From Muribaculaceae bacterium Isolate-037 (Harlan) (GTDB lineage: Bacteria > Bacteroidota > Bacteroidia > Bacteroidales > Muribaculaceae), in the NCBI GenBank assembly GCA_003762615.1, contig RIAZ01000028.1, positions 1 through 64,000 on the forward strand: DNA of 64,000 bases, in the 5' to 3' direction. Below are positions 53,062 to 61,212 of this stretch, piece after piece. The stretch's first letter is position 1. The number at the start of each line of letters is the position of its first letter. The translations under genes and the position numbers were made by a program. The notes under the pieces are model-generated. The model saw nothing but the letters and a program-made list of their open reading frames with translations. It did no database searches and was not told where the DNA came from.

Positions 53062-53460
53062 GGGGTAACTGGATTTGACAGCACGTAGAAACGGTAAGTA
53101 AGCATGCAGAGCTTTGATGTGCAAGCTCTATAATAACAACGCATCGAACTATAATTGGCGAAAATAACAATTACGCTCTCGCTGCCTAAACCGAAGTATA
53201 GTAAGTTGGCTTTATTCGCGTCACAGTGACGTGAACGAGACATCATCCCATTGCCCGGTTCCGAGACGTTTGGACAAGATGGTGCAGAGTAAATCGGAAA
53301 TAGACTTTCAGGAGCCTTGACTGGAAGTTGAATTTTAAAGGATAAGGAACTGATTGGTCGTCGCGAGCCTGTCAGTTCTCGAAAACCAATTCGATGACTA
53401 AGCATGTAGAAAGCTTATTGGGTCCGTGATTGGACGAGGGTTCGAACCCCTCTACCTCCA
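53062..53460 (+). ncRNA. ssrA: Transfer-messenger RNA (tmRNA)
   Basis: About 399 bases. The 5' end GGGGGTAACTGGATTTGACA and the 3' end GGTTCGAACCCCTCTACCTCC form the tRNA-like part, with acceptor GGGGGTA pairing with TACCTCC. The tag frame starts at 53157 and reads GENNNYALAA before TAA at 53187-53189. The tag of related genera, as I recall it, is GENNYALAA or GETNYALAA, so one extra Asn is present. tmRNA frees stalled ribosomes with SmpB and tags the product for proteolysis. A terminator follows. Confidence 0.96.
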
Positions 53461-53490
53461 CCCTGCATCCGAACCATATTCGGACGACAT

Positions 53491-53524
53491 AGCCTCAGAA
53501 CCGCACGGTTCCGAGGCTTTTTTC
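53491..53524 (+). terminator. Terminator after tmRNA
   Basis: GCCTCAGAACCG pairs with CGGTTCCGAGGC (one mismatch) around a short loop, followed by a run of T. Confidence 0.88.
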
Positions 53525-53559
53525 ATCCCCTCCACTCCTACTAATACAATTTCACATCT

Positions 53560-53600
53560 CAGGATTCATTTTATGAGAATTTCTCATAAAATGAATCCTG
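53560..53600 (+). terminator. Second hairpin, 20-base perfect stem with T-run
   Basis: Arms 53560-53579 and 53581-53600 are perfect complements with a single base between, followed by TTTTAATTTTTATTG. It could back up the tmRNA terminator or block readthrough into the convergent DUF1349 gene. Confidence 0.7.
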
Positions 53601-53678
53601 TTTTAATTTTTATTGTTATCTTTATCGTGAAAACAGAATATACCTTGTTAGTAAATTAGTTGTGGATTTTGCAAAAGC

Positions 53679-54329
53679 CTATTCAGCGTGCTCTTTGAGC
53701 CATTGCAAACGACGTTGGTCAGGAAGATGCTTTACTGTAAAGTTCTCAAACTTGGCCTTGAAGCCTTCACCATCGGGACAAGCAGCCATCACCCCGACCT
53801 GCATAGGTGTGTTGTCCTGCATCCATGCGTTGCGCATCATAGTGTACTCCTTGTCATCAAAAGAATAGAAAATCTCAACCGCATCAAGGCGACGCACAGC
53901 TTTCAACCAGATATACTCCACCGGCTTATCAAGTGTGATGACACTCCAATCGGATGTGTGATGTGTCACTACTACCGACAGATTGTATTTGCCGTCCACA
54001 TACTCTATGCCACATTTGATATAGTTCTCCGGATCGATGCGCAGCATAAGTCCTGCTTGGTCAAACCTGACCTTATAGTCTCCCGACACCTTTACCTTAG
54101 CCTCGAATTCACCCCCGTAGTTGGCATAATAAAAGGGGGCGTCATCAACGGTAAATCCATAATGTGATATGCGCCAATAATCGGAATATGGGGTAACATC
54201 CATTATGAGAGTTTTTCCATCGATTTCCCATACGGCAGGCTCATTAAACCAGTTCATTTTCTCAAGGGTCTGGGCTTCTGCAGCGAAAGATGTCATCACC
54301 GCTGCCAAGAGTAATGCAAATTTATTCAT
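53679..54329 (-). CDS. DUF1349 domain protein, secreted
   Basis: 216 residues. Signal peptide MNKFALLLAAVMTSFAAEA, then a concanavalin-like beta sandwich of the DUF1349 type (WNFNEPAV-like start MNWFNEPAVWEIDGKTLIM, DQAGLMLRIDPENYIKCGIE, SFDDKEYTMMRNAWMQD). Members often bind or act on carbohydrates, but no catalytic role is established. It lies after the broken acetyltransferase on the same strand, 13 bases away. Confidence 0.85.
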   Translation of the reverse strand: MNKFALLLAAVMTSFAAEAQTLEKMNWFNEPAVWEIDGKTLIMDVTPYSDYWRISHYGFTVDDAPFYYANYGGEFEAKVKVSGDYKVRFDQAGLMLRIDPENYIKCGIEYVDGKYNLSVVVTHHTSDWSVITLDKPVEYIWLKAVRRLDAVEIFYSFDDKEYTMMRNAWMQDNTPMQVGVMAACPDGEGFKAKFENFTVKHLPDQRRLQWLKEHAE

Positions 54330-54342
54330 TATGATATGACTA

Positions 54343-54704
54343 TTATAGTTTTCTGATTACCTTACATGGATTACCGACGGCGAGTGAATTGTCAGGTATA
54401 TCTTTGGTCACTACACTGCCGGCTCCTATCACACAATTGTCACCAATGACAACACCGGGCAACACAGTCACATTGCCGCCAATCCACACATTGTTGCCAA
54501 CAATGATTGGCTTGGCGTATTCAAGTCCCGCGTTACGTTGCATCACATCAAACGCAACTCCTCTCTGGCTTCTTCATTTGCCGGAATGATTGCGTTAAAT
54601 GCATGGAGAAGAATCTTGCACTCTCTACGTTCGTCTATCAATGACGGATCATTATTAGCGTCATATAGTTCTCCTCTGAGCATCTTTTCTTTTTCTGTAA
54701 TCAT
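54343..54704 (-). pseudogene. Sugar O-acetyltransferase (maltose/galactoside type), broken by internal deletion
   Basis: The N-terminal part (MITEKEKMLRGELYDANNDP to EEAREELRLM) matches the start of Maa/LacA-type acetyltransferases and stops at a TGA. A second frame one base shifted continues as DVMQRNAGLEYAKPIIVGNN, then the left-handed helix repeats WIGGNVTVLPGVVIGDNCVI and SLAVGNPCKVIRKL, the normal C-terminus. Roughly 70-75 residues, including the catalytic His region (GHP), are missing at the junction near 54546, and the join is out of frame. Intact family members have about 185-200 residues. The promoter is still consensus-like. Confidence 0.85.
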
Positions 54705-54764
54705 TGAATAACCATAGTTTGTTATTAACTTTGCAAAGTTAACACCCTTTAAACGAATGTACAA
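54704..54764. promoter_or_regulatory. Symmetric overlapping divergent promoters
   Basis: The palindrome TTAACTTTGCAAAGTTAA (54725-54742) holds a TAACTTTG box on each strand. The plus promoter has TTG at 54704-54706 with a 19-base spacer; the minus promoter has TTG (CAA at 54762-54764) with a 20-base spacer. They drive the LuxR gene and the broken acetyltransferase. Confidence 0.8.
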
Positions 54765-54784
54765 TAGTCAAAATTAACCATTTT

Positions 54785-55543
54785 ATGAATGTAAGGAGCA
54801 AACTCGACATGGAATTTTCCAAGCAGAAGGGGCTGTACAGTTCTGAAGACGGTGCATGTTTGCAAAAGAGTATCATTACAGCCGAAGGATATGCCATTAC
54901 TGAATGTGCACTGGCAGTATTGAGCGACCTTAAAGAACACAAGAGCTATATTTTTGACGGCGGGTTCGCTCAAACACTTGATATTGATGCTTCTGTATGC
55001 AACGGGGAAATCAATTCAATATGGGAGCAGAATATCCTCGATGTTATACATCCTGATGATTTGGAAATGAAAATGCTTAATGAGCTTCTGTACTTTCACC
55101 ATATACAGAAGGCTTCCGGTGCAATGCGTTTCAGACAGAATTTGTGGCAACAGGTAAGGATAAGGAGACATGACGGAGACTATATGACTGCAATGCATCG
55201 TCTTTACTACATACCGGACAGCGATGGCAATACGGTCAGATTCGCACTCTGTCTCTATGGTCCGTTATTGTTTCCGATGCAGAACTGTGCAGTAGTCATC
55301 AACAATATCAACGGCACGAACATGAGTCTTGATGTATCGACCGGCAAAGATATTCTATCACATAAGGAGATTTCCGTACTTCAAATGATTGCCAACGGTA
55401 TGAGCAGCAAAGAGATTGCACGACAACTGAGCATAAGCGTCCACACAGTGAGCCGCCATCGTCAGAACATCAATGCAAAACTACAAGTTCACAACTCAAT
55501 GGAGGCGTATAGAATAGCAAGATCATTAGGAATTGTCATCTGA
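54785..55543 (+). CDS. LuxR-type regulator with PAS-like domain
   Basis: 252 residues. The N-terminal and middle parts resemble a PAS domain (ILDVIHPDDLEMKMLNELL, QVRIRRHDGDYMTAMHRLYY). The C-terminal HTH is a clear LuxR/GerE type (LSHKEISVLQMIANGMSSKE, ARQLSISVHTVSRHRQNINA). It probably responds to a small ligand or redox signal in the cytoplasm. Transcribed away from the acetyltransferase remnant by the symmetric promoter; its targets are unknown. Confidence 0.9.
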   Translation: MNVRSKLDMEFSKQKGLYSSEDGACLQKSIITAEGYAITECALAVLSDLKEHKSYIFDGGFAQTLDIDASVCNGEINSIWEQNILDVIHPDDLEMKMLNELLYFHHIQKASGAMRFRQNLWQQVRIRRHDGDYMTAMHRLYYIPDSDGNTVRFALCLYGPLLFPMQNCAVVINNINGTNMSLDVSTGKDILSHKEISVLQMIANGMSSKEIARQLSISVHTVSRHRQNINAKLQVHNSMEAYRIARSLGIVI

Positions 55544-55595
55544 TGGAGAATTGTTGGCGGATCTTCGGGTAAAGAAAGAAAATAAAAATATATTT

Positions 55596-55641
55596 AACTA
55601 AGCATTTTAGTTGCATAACTAAAATATTTAGTTTATCTTTG
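55596..55641 (+). promoter_or_regulatory. BlaI-type operators over the promoter of the BlaI/BlaR1/GLPGLI operon
   Basis: Two copies of the dyad AACTAA-N5-TTAGTT lie at 55596-55612 and 55617-55633, 21 bases centre to centre (two helical turns). The promoter is TTG at 55611-55613, 20-base spacer, TATCTTTG at 55634-55641. The first dyad covers the TTG; the second ends directly before the -7 box. This is a strong layout for autorepression by the BlaI protein encoded next. Confidence 0.8.
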
Positions 55642-55658
55642 CACAAAAATTAATGATC

Positions 55659-56030
55659 ATGAAGAAACTAACACCAAGAGAAGAGGAATTGATGCAGATA
55701 TTTTGGGAGCGTGGTCCGCTCTTTGTCAAAGATATCGTGGCGGGCATGCCTGATCCGAAGCCCCACACCAATACTATATCAACTTTTGTAAGGATATTGG
55801 AGGAGAAGGGATTTCTCAGCCACAACAGCTTTGGAAAGTCGCATCAATACTATCCTATTATTTCGTCAGATGATTATCAGTGCTACACCATCAAAGGGAT
55901 AATAAACAAGTTCTTCAACAATTCTTTCACTCAGATGGTGTCAACCTTATTCAAAAAAGAAGACATATCTGAGGAAGAGCTCAGAGAGCTGTTACAAAAA
56001 GTAGAAGAAGCACATAAAAACAAAGAATAA
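55659..56030 (+). CDS. blaI: BlaI/MecI family repressor
   Basis: About 123 residues from the ATG at 55659 (MKKLTPREEELMQIFWERGP). The winged helix region has PFVKDIVAGMPDPKPHTNTIST and ILEEKGFLSHNSFGKSHQYYP, followed by the dimer/cleavage part (CYTIKGIINKFFNNSFTQMV). Family members repress their own operon and are removed by the partner protease. Operators are visible upstream. The stop overlaps the M56 start (TAATG). Confidence 0.95.
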   Translation: MKKLTPREEELMQIFWERGPLFVKDIVAGMPDPKPHTNTISTFVRILEEKGFLSHNSFGKSHQYYPIISSDDYQCYTIKGIINKFFNNSFTQMVSTLFKKEDISEEELRELLQKVEEAHKNKE

Positions 56031-57064
56031 TGCTGACCCATATTGCCCAATTTATTACGTATATGGCGTATTCTGGAATAATCCTGATATGCCTGTACTT
56101 CATCTACAAGCTTTTCCTCTGCAACACGACGCACCATGGATTCAACCGTCTGTATCTGATGCTGTCGTATGTTGTGGCATTCGCGCTTCTTCCATTGCAG
56201 ATGTTTTTTGACAATGCAATGCGGCAACCGGTCGCACACGGCCGTACGGGAGTATCCATATCAGACTCTGACGCCCTCTCTCTTCCGCAATGGATGGTAT
56301 TGTCGGTAATAGGGATCTATATTGCAGGGGTGGCAATAATGCTTGCCATCACCTTGGCAAACATGGTTAAGATCGCGAGGATTAACCGTGGCGGCACAAG
56401 GCACGATGGCAACATAGTGTTCACTGCAGACGACAGATTCACTCCTTTCGGATGGGGAGGACGCATATTCATAAGTGAGAAAGATTATGCTGAAAACGGG
56501 GAAGCTATCCTAATCCATGAATCCTCACATATTTCACACCATCATTGGATCGACATTATGCTCGCCCAGCTGGCAATTATTTTCAACTGGTTTAATCCGG
56601 CTGCGTGGCTTTTGCTCCGCGAACTGAAGAATGTGCATGAATACCAGGCGGATGCTGCCGTTGCCGACTCAGGACTCAACATAAAGCAATATCAGCTCAT
56701 GCTAATCCGTAAGACAGCCGGAATAAAATTCTCAATGCTGGCAAATTGCCTCAACCACGGACTGATAAGCAAACGCATTAACATGATGTTGAGCAAGCCT
56801 ACACCCAAGAGATCGATGATGGGTGCCTTTCTAAGCATCCCGGCTGTAGTCGCAGTGATTATGTTTGTAAACTTTGACTCGATGGCGACATCAATGACCC
56901 ACTCGTTAAGACCGACCACGGACTGGGATGAAACGGAATGGATCATCGACGGTAAGCCGGTAGACTACGAGTCGTTGGAAGGACTGGATCCCGACCGGAT
57001 AAAGTCAATAACTGTTACAAAAGATCCGAAGACCCATGTCATCATTGAACTAAAAGATAAATAA
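56030..57064 (+). CDS. M56/BlaR1-type membrane metalloprotease sensor
   Basis: 344 residues. Several N-terminal membrane helices, then the zinc site LIHESSHISHHHWIDIMLAQ (HExxH near residue 163-167) and the following family block FNWFNPAAWLLLRELKNVHE. After a final helix (SIPAVVAVIMFVNF) the C-terminus is short, with GLDPDRIKSITVTKD. BlaR1 proteins sense an outside signal and cut BlaI. The C-terminal part is too short for a penicillin-binding sensor, so the signal is probably not a beta-lactam. The GLPGLI and barrel genes follow directly. Confidence 0.92.
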   Translation: MLTHIAQFITYMAYSGIILICLYFIYKLFLCNTTHHGFNRLYLMLSYVVAFALLPLQMFFDNAMRQPVAHGRTGVSISDSDALSLPQWMVLSVIGIYIAGVAIMLAITLANMVKIARINRGGTRHDGNIVFTADDRFTPFGWGGRIFISEKDYAENGEAILIHESSHISHHHWIDIMLAQLAIIFNWFNPAAWLLLRELKNVHEYQADAAVADSGLNIKQYQLMLIRKTAGIKFSMLANCLNHGLISKRINMMLSKPTPKRSMMGAFLSIPAVVAVIMFVNFDSMATSMTHSLRPTTDWDETEWIIDGKPVDYESLEGLDPDRIKSITVTKDPKTHVIIELKDK

Positions 57065-57074
57065 TCACATAATT

Positions 57075-57998
57075 ATGAACAACTACAAGTTTATTCTGGC
57101 GACAATACTCATATTGCCGCAAGGGGTTTCGTATGCCTCTCAAAATCAAGCTGACGGTCCACAGATCAAAGTTATTGGCGTGGAATCTAAAGAGAAGGAC
57201 AGTATCCTGCCGGATCCCACCCCTCGCAAAGTGGAGATATCAGGAATGTCAAGATATGACTGTGTGTATGAGTATAAGATAAACGTGGGGGGAGGCGAGA
57301 CCTATGCTACCATTCTGCAGATAGGGGAACCGCTTTCCAAATTCACCGACTATACCTCATATCTACTTGACTCTATCGCAACCGCCCCGGTCAGCAACGC
57401 CGCCCTCATTGAAGAAATGCAGCAAAAGAAAACGAACTCCGTCTTCTTCTTTGATACCGAAGTATGGCAGAATCTACCGGAAGGCTCCATGACCGTGACG
57501 CAAGAAATCGCACCTAACATAATGGGATACGAAGAGCCAATGGGGCAAATTGAATGGTCTCTGCATGAAGATTCTACTAAAAATATATGCGGATATAGTT
57601 GCAACAGGGCAACTGCCTCTTACGGTGGACGGGAGTGGACAGCCTGGTACACGCTGGATATCCCTGTCAGCACCGGACCCTGGAAGCTAAACGGTTTGCC
57701 GGGACTTATCATGGAGGCTGCCGACTCTGAGGGTCTGCACACCTTCACTGCCATCGCATCCCGCGAAGAGAACGTGCCGATTGTCTTGCCCGACAAACTG
57801 AATGTGCATTTTTCCAACCGTGACAAGGTGATAAAGCGCAAACTCAATTCAGAAGCAACCGGCATGGAAGGGATAGACCCATCAATGATTGAAAGCATCA
57901 CCGTGACTAAATCAGCAGCCGGAGGATCCAACATCATAATCAATGGTATCACTTTACGCCAACGTCCCAACGGCTATACACCTCTGGAAAAGGAATGA
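57075..57998 (+). CDS. GLPGLI family protein, second locus
   Basis: 307 residues with a signal peptide (about 1-21, LPQGVSYAS). The family core is complete: IEWSLHEDSTKNICGYSCNR, GGREWTAWYTLDIPVSTGPW, KLNGLPGLIMEAADS (about residues 200-215). The C-terminus adds GIDPSMIESITVTKS followed by SNIIING, matching the end of the upstream M56 protein. It overlaps the barrel gene by 4 bases (ATGA). Distant from the left-end copies in sequence but same neighbours: a barrel directly downstream. Confidence 0.93.
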   Translation: MNNYKFILATILILPQGVSYASQNQADGPQIKVIGVESKEKDSILPDPTPRKVEISGMSRYDCVYEYKINVGGGETYATILQIGEPLSKFTDYTSYLLDSIATAPVSNAALIEEMQQKKTNSVFFFDTEVWQNLPEGSMTVTQEIAPNIMGYEEPMGQIEWSLHEDSTKNICGYSCNRATASYGGREWTAWYTLDIPVSTGPWKLNGLPGLIMEAADSEGLHTFTAIASREENVPIVLPDKLNVHFSNRDKVIKRKLNSEATGMEGIDPSMIESITVTKSAAGGSNIIINGITLRQRPNGYTPLEKE

Positions 57999-60607
57999 AA
58001 GCTTTACTGTTGTTGTTATGTGCCATGATGGCACCCATCTGCATCGACGCCCGCAACGTGATTGATGGTAAGGTGTGGGATGAGGGGGGAATTCCCCTCT
58101 CCCATGCTATTGTAAAGGCGACGTCCGGCAAAACCATCAAAGCCTTTGCCAATACAAAAGCCGACGGCTCATTCTCGCTTGCGATCGAGCCGGACACTGA
58201 CAGTCTTACAATAACCGTTGACAAACTGGCATTTGAAAGGCTGACACTACGTGTGCCCAATGCGAATCAGACCCTTAAGCTGCGTATGCAGCCTAATACC
58301 ACACAACTGCGCGAGGTGGTGGTGAGCGCCCCTGCGGTTTACCAGCACGGCGACACTCTCCGCTTCAACCTTGCGCAATTTCTAGGGAAAGGGGATGTGC
58401 CGCTCGACGAGGCATTGAGAAAAGTGCCGGGCATTACGGTCGCCGACAATGGCAAAATCAGCTATATGGGTAAAGATATCAGCAATTTCTATATCGAGGG
58501 ATTGGAAATGCTTGGAGGCAACTACGCTCTTGCCACACGAAACCTCGCTGCAGCCAATGTCTCGAGCGTGGAGGTGCTCAACAACCACAACGAAGCCAAG
58601 ATGGATAAGGGGAAACTGTCGGATAAGGTCGCTCTCAACGTGCGTCTGAAGAGGAGCACCATGTTCCGTCCGGCAGGCACTTCGGAGGCATCAGCCGGCG
58701 TGGGGGTATCCGCAGACAAGGTGACAGATAAATTCCTGTATGCCCTGGGTACCACAGGAATGATGTTCACGCCGAAGTTCCAATGCACTGTGTCTGCAAA
58801 AATGGGAAATATCGACGAATTTGCACTTCCACATTCCGGACCGGTCACCGTAAGGGGCTATGGAGCCGAAAGTGCCGTCTCAGGAGCCGAGGATGTGATC
58901 GGCACGCTCCCCGCCAGCTCACCCCCACTCAGTAGCAAAAGATACCTGAATGTCAACGACCGACTGGTGTCGGCAAATTCCATATTCAAGACAGGCAAGG
59001 AAAGCACTCTCAGGATCAACGCCTCTTACGCTTACCATAAGCAGGACAATACCTCCGCATCTTCCGTAGACTATTATCTGGGCGACGACCGCTGGCTGAC
59101 CGTCAACAACGAAAATTTCTCTTGCCGCCACAGGCATTTGCCAATGCTCAGCGCACAATATGAACTCAACTCAGACCACATGTATTTCAGCAACGATTTC
59201 TCTTCGGCTGCCGACTTCAACAAGATCGACATGCCAGTAATCGCTGACGGATCGGCTGTTAGCCAATATGAAAAATTTGATAAATTCAAGATTGCAGATG
59301 CTGTTTACCTACGCTTCCGTATAGGACATCTGGAATGGCATTCCACTACCGACATCAGCTGGGACAAGACACCTTCGCTTTCGCTTGACATATCCACCAC
59401 TGAAGGCAACATCTTGCAAGAAGCCCGGAGCAGCCGCTTGAAAGCCGTGCAAAGATTTGGCTCCACCATTCGTGCCGGTCTTTCGGAATGGGACATCTCA
59501 CTGAAAGCCGAAGGGAGTCGCGAGAAAGTGGCAACCTCCCTTACCCGTATCGGCTCCCAAAGCGACAACGACATGCTGGGTCACACATTCCTATTCTCCG
59601 CGACACCGTCATATCAACTCACTACCCGCGACAAGCGCATGAACGTCAATGCCCGTGTGGATTTTAAAGCCGTGGCAATAAGCGGCGACAACCGTGTCGG
59701 GAAGGGGGCGCGTCTGCGTTTCAGCCATTTCTATGCCGACCCATCGGTGCAGTTCAAATACACAGCCACACCATCATCGAAATGGACATTCTCATCATCT
59801 TTCAACCACACCCACGGCGACTTACTGACACTGCTTGACAATGAAGTGATGCACGACTATCGCCGAGAATCCGCCAACTCAGGAATCCTCGCACGCAGTT
59901 CCTCATTCTCGACAAGAGGTCAATACGAATACCGCGAACCCGTCAACTTATGGTTTGCATATCTCTCCGCCAGCTATTCCATATCAAAACATAACCTGAT
60001 GCAAGGGCAGTATATAACAGACTCGTCTTCCTCCTCATCATCGATTGCCGCCGATAACAATGGGCAGGATTTTACCCTCAGCGGCTCAGCTTCAAAAAAC
60101 GTGATGTCAATCCGCTCCAAATTCACGCTATCATCGGCATACTCCATCAATAAGAGACGCATTATGCAGCAGAATGCGCCCACAGAATACTATTCTACGG
60201 ACGCCTACGTGAAGGCAAGTGCCAACGTGCGACCGCTTTCATGGATAGAGACTGATCTCGCAGCAGAAATCAGCTTCACGGAATCACGGTTTGCCAACGT
60301 GCGCAATGACTACCGCACCCTCAACGCCCGCTTAAGTCTCTCCTTTTTCCCAATCGACAACCTTGAACTTAAAACAAACGCAGACTATTCCGACCGACAG
60401 CTCTCCAAGAACCAATATAAACGCAATCTTCTTTGGGACTTCAGAGCCACATATAAAATCAAATCTCTAAGAATCAGACTCTCAGCCAACAATATATTTA
60501 ACCGCCGCCACTATTCCTACATTCTCTATTCGGGACTGGACACGTATGCCTACAACTATGCCCTGCGCGGCCGTGAAATCACTCTGTCTCTCATCTTCAC
60601 CAAATAA
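57995..60607 (+). CDS. Outer-membrane beta-barrel protein with carboxypeptidase-like and plug domains, second locus
   Basis: 870 residues: signal peptide (LLLLCAMMAPICIDA), CarboxypepD_reg-like domain (NVIDGKVWDEGGIPLSHAIV, about 22-105), plug-like part (VPLDEALRKVPGITVADNGK, FYIEGLEMLGGNYA, about 110-225), then a barrel ending in RGREITLSLIFTK. It is a paralogue of the protein at 688-3270 with the same blocks in the same order. No SusD gene is near. It is the last gene of the BlaI-controlled operon, so expression should respond to the M56 sensor. Confidence 0.88.
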   Translation: MKALLLLLCAMMAPICIDARNVIDGKVWDEGGIPLSHAIVKATSGKTIKAFANTKADGSFSLAIEPDTDSLTITVDKLAFERLTLRVPNANQTLKLRMQPNTTQLREVVVSAPAVYQHGDTLRFNLAQFLGKGDVPLDEALRKVPGITVADNGKISYMGKDISNFYIEGLEMLGGNYALATRNLAAANVSSVEVLNNHNEAKMDKGKLSDKVALNVRLKRSTMFRPAGTSEASAGVGVSADKVTDKFLYALGTTGMMFTPKFQCTVSAKMGNIDEFALPHSGPVTVRGYGAESAVSGAEDVIGTLPASSPPLSSKRYLNVNDRLVSANSIFKTGKESTLRINASYAYHKQDNTSASSVDYYLGDDRWLTVNNENFSCRHRHLPMLSAQYELNSDHMYFSNDFSSAADFNKIDMPVIADGSAVSQYEKFDKFKIADAVYLRFRIGHLEWHSTTDISWDKTPSLSLDISTTEGNILQEARSSRLKAVQRFGSTIRAGLSEWDISLKAEGSREKVATSLTRIGSQSDNDMLGHTFLFSATPSYQLTTRDKRMNVNARVDFKAVAISGDNRVGKGARLRFSHFYADPSVQFKYTATPSSKWTFSSSFNHTHGDLLTLLDNEVMHDYRRESANSGILARSSSFSTRGQYEYREPVNLWFAYLSASYSISKHNLMQGQYITDSSSSSSSIAADNNGQDFTLSGSASKNVMSIRSKFTLSSAYSINKRRIMQQNAPTEYYSTDAYVKASANVRPLSWIETDLAAEISFTESRFANVRNDYRTLNARLSLSFFPIDNLELKTNADYSDRQLSKNQYKRNLLWDFRATYKIKSLRIRLSANNIFNRRHYSYILYSGLDTYAYNYALRGREITLSLIFTK

Positions 60608-60687
60608 TGATGGCAAGGTTTCCCAAATCATAGAGTGAAGCCACGGGGAAACCGGCTGCCAAAAATGCGTTGAGATAAGACATTTAT

Positions 60688-61212
60688 TTATTGCGGGATG
60701 ACGATGTGAGGTTCATCGGATTGAGGGGGCTGGAAGTTGCTCACGAATGAGTGCAGACGGGACAACGGGACAATCAGGTCGTCTGGACCGACTCCTCGAC
60801 GCGATTCCAGCCTGCGGCTCAGCGTAGAGAGCGAAGCTTCCAGATACACCAATAGCGGCTCTGTTCCCGCAAGCGCGCAGGCGCGGCGCATTGCGTCGCG
60901 CTTGCTGCGTTTACACATCGTAGAATCAACTACCACCCTCTTTCCATCCTTTAGCATACGCAAAACGATCTCCAAGATTTCGTCATCGGCTGCCCTAAAA
61001 ACTTCCATCTGCATTTCGGAAGATAGAGAATCAATGGCAGAACCATACTTATCCCAGATTATGGCATCGGCAGATACGCGGATAAACCCGTAGCGTTCGA
61101 GATTTCGGGCAAAATAAGTCTTGCCAGAGCCGCTGATTCCGCACATCAAAATCACTCGTCGCGAAGCAAGATCGGGAATGATATCAGCAGAGTAGCAGGT
61201 GTCAGTTATCAT
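60688..61212 (-). CDS. Small P-loop kinase-like ATPase
   Basis: About 174 residues from the ATG at 61212, which overlaps the DUF362 stop (TGATG); a GTG one codon earlier is less likely. Walker A is ILMCGISGSGKTYFARNLER (about residue 20-40); FIRVSADAIIWDKYG and KRVVVDSTMCKRSKRDAM follow, as in zeta-toxin/polynucleotide-kinase-like ATPases. The substrate is unknown. No toxin-antitoxin partner is seen. Coupled with the DUF362 gene. Confidence 0.8.
   Translation of the reverse strand: MITDTCYSADIIPDLASRRVILMCGISGSGKTYFARNLERYGFIRVSADAIIWDKYGSAIDSLSSEMQMEVFRAADDEILEIVLRMLKDGKRVVVDSTMCKRSKRDAMRRACALAGTEPLLVYLEASLSTLSRRLESRRGVGPDDLIVPLSRLHSFVSNFQPPQSDEPHIVIPQ

Noticed and set aside
56030..57064. 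Beta-lactam resistance operon
   Set aside because: BlaI and an M56 protein are present but there is no beta-lactamase, and the sensor lacks a penicillin-binding domain.
60688..61212. Zeta-type toxin of a toxin-antitoxin pair
   Set aside because: Walker A fits the superfamily, but no small antitoxin gene is adjacent; the coupled partner is a DUF362 protein.
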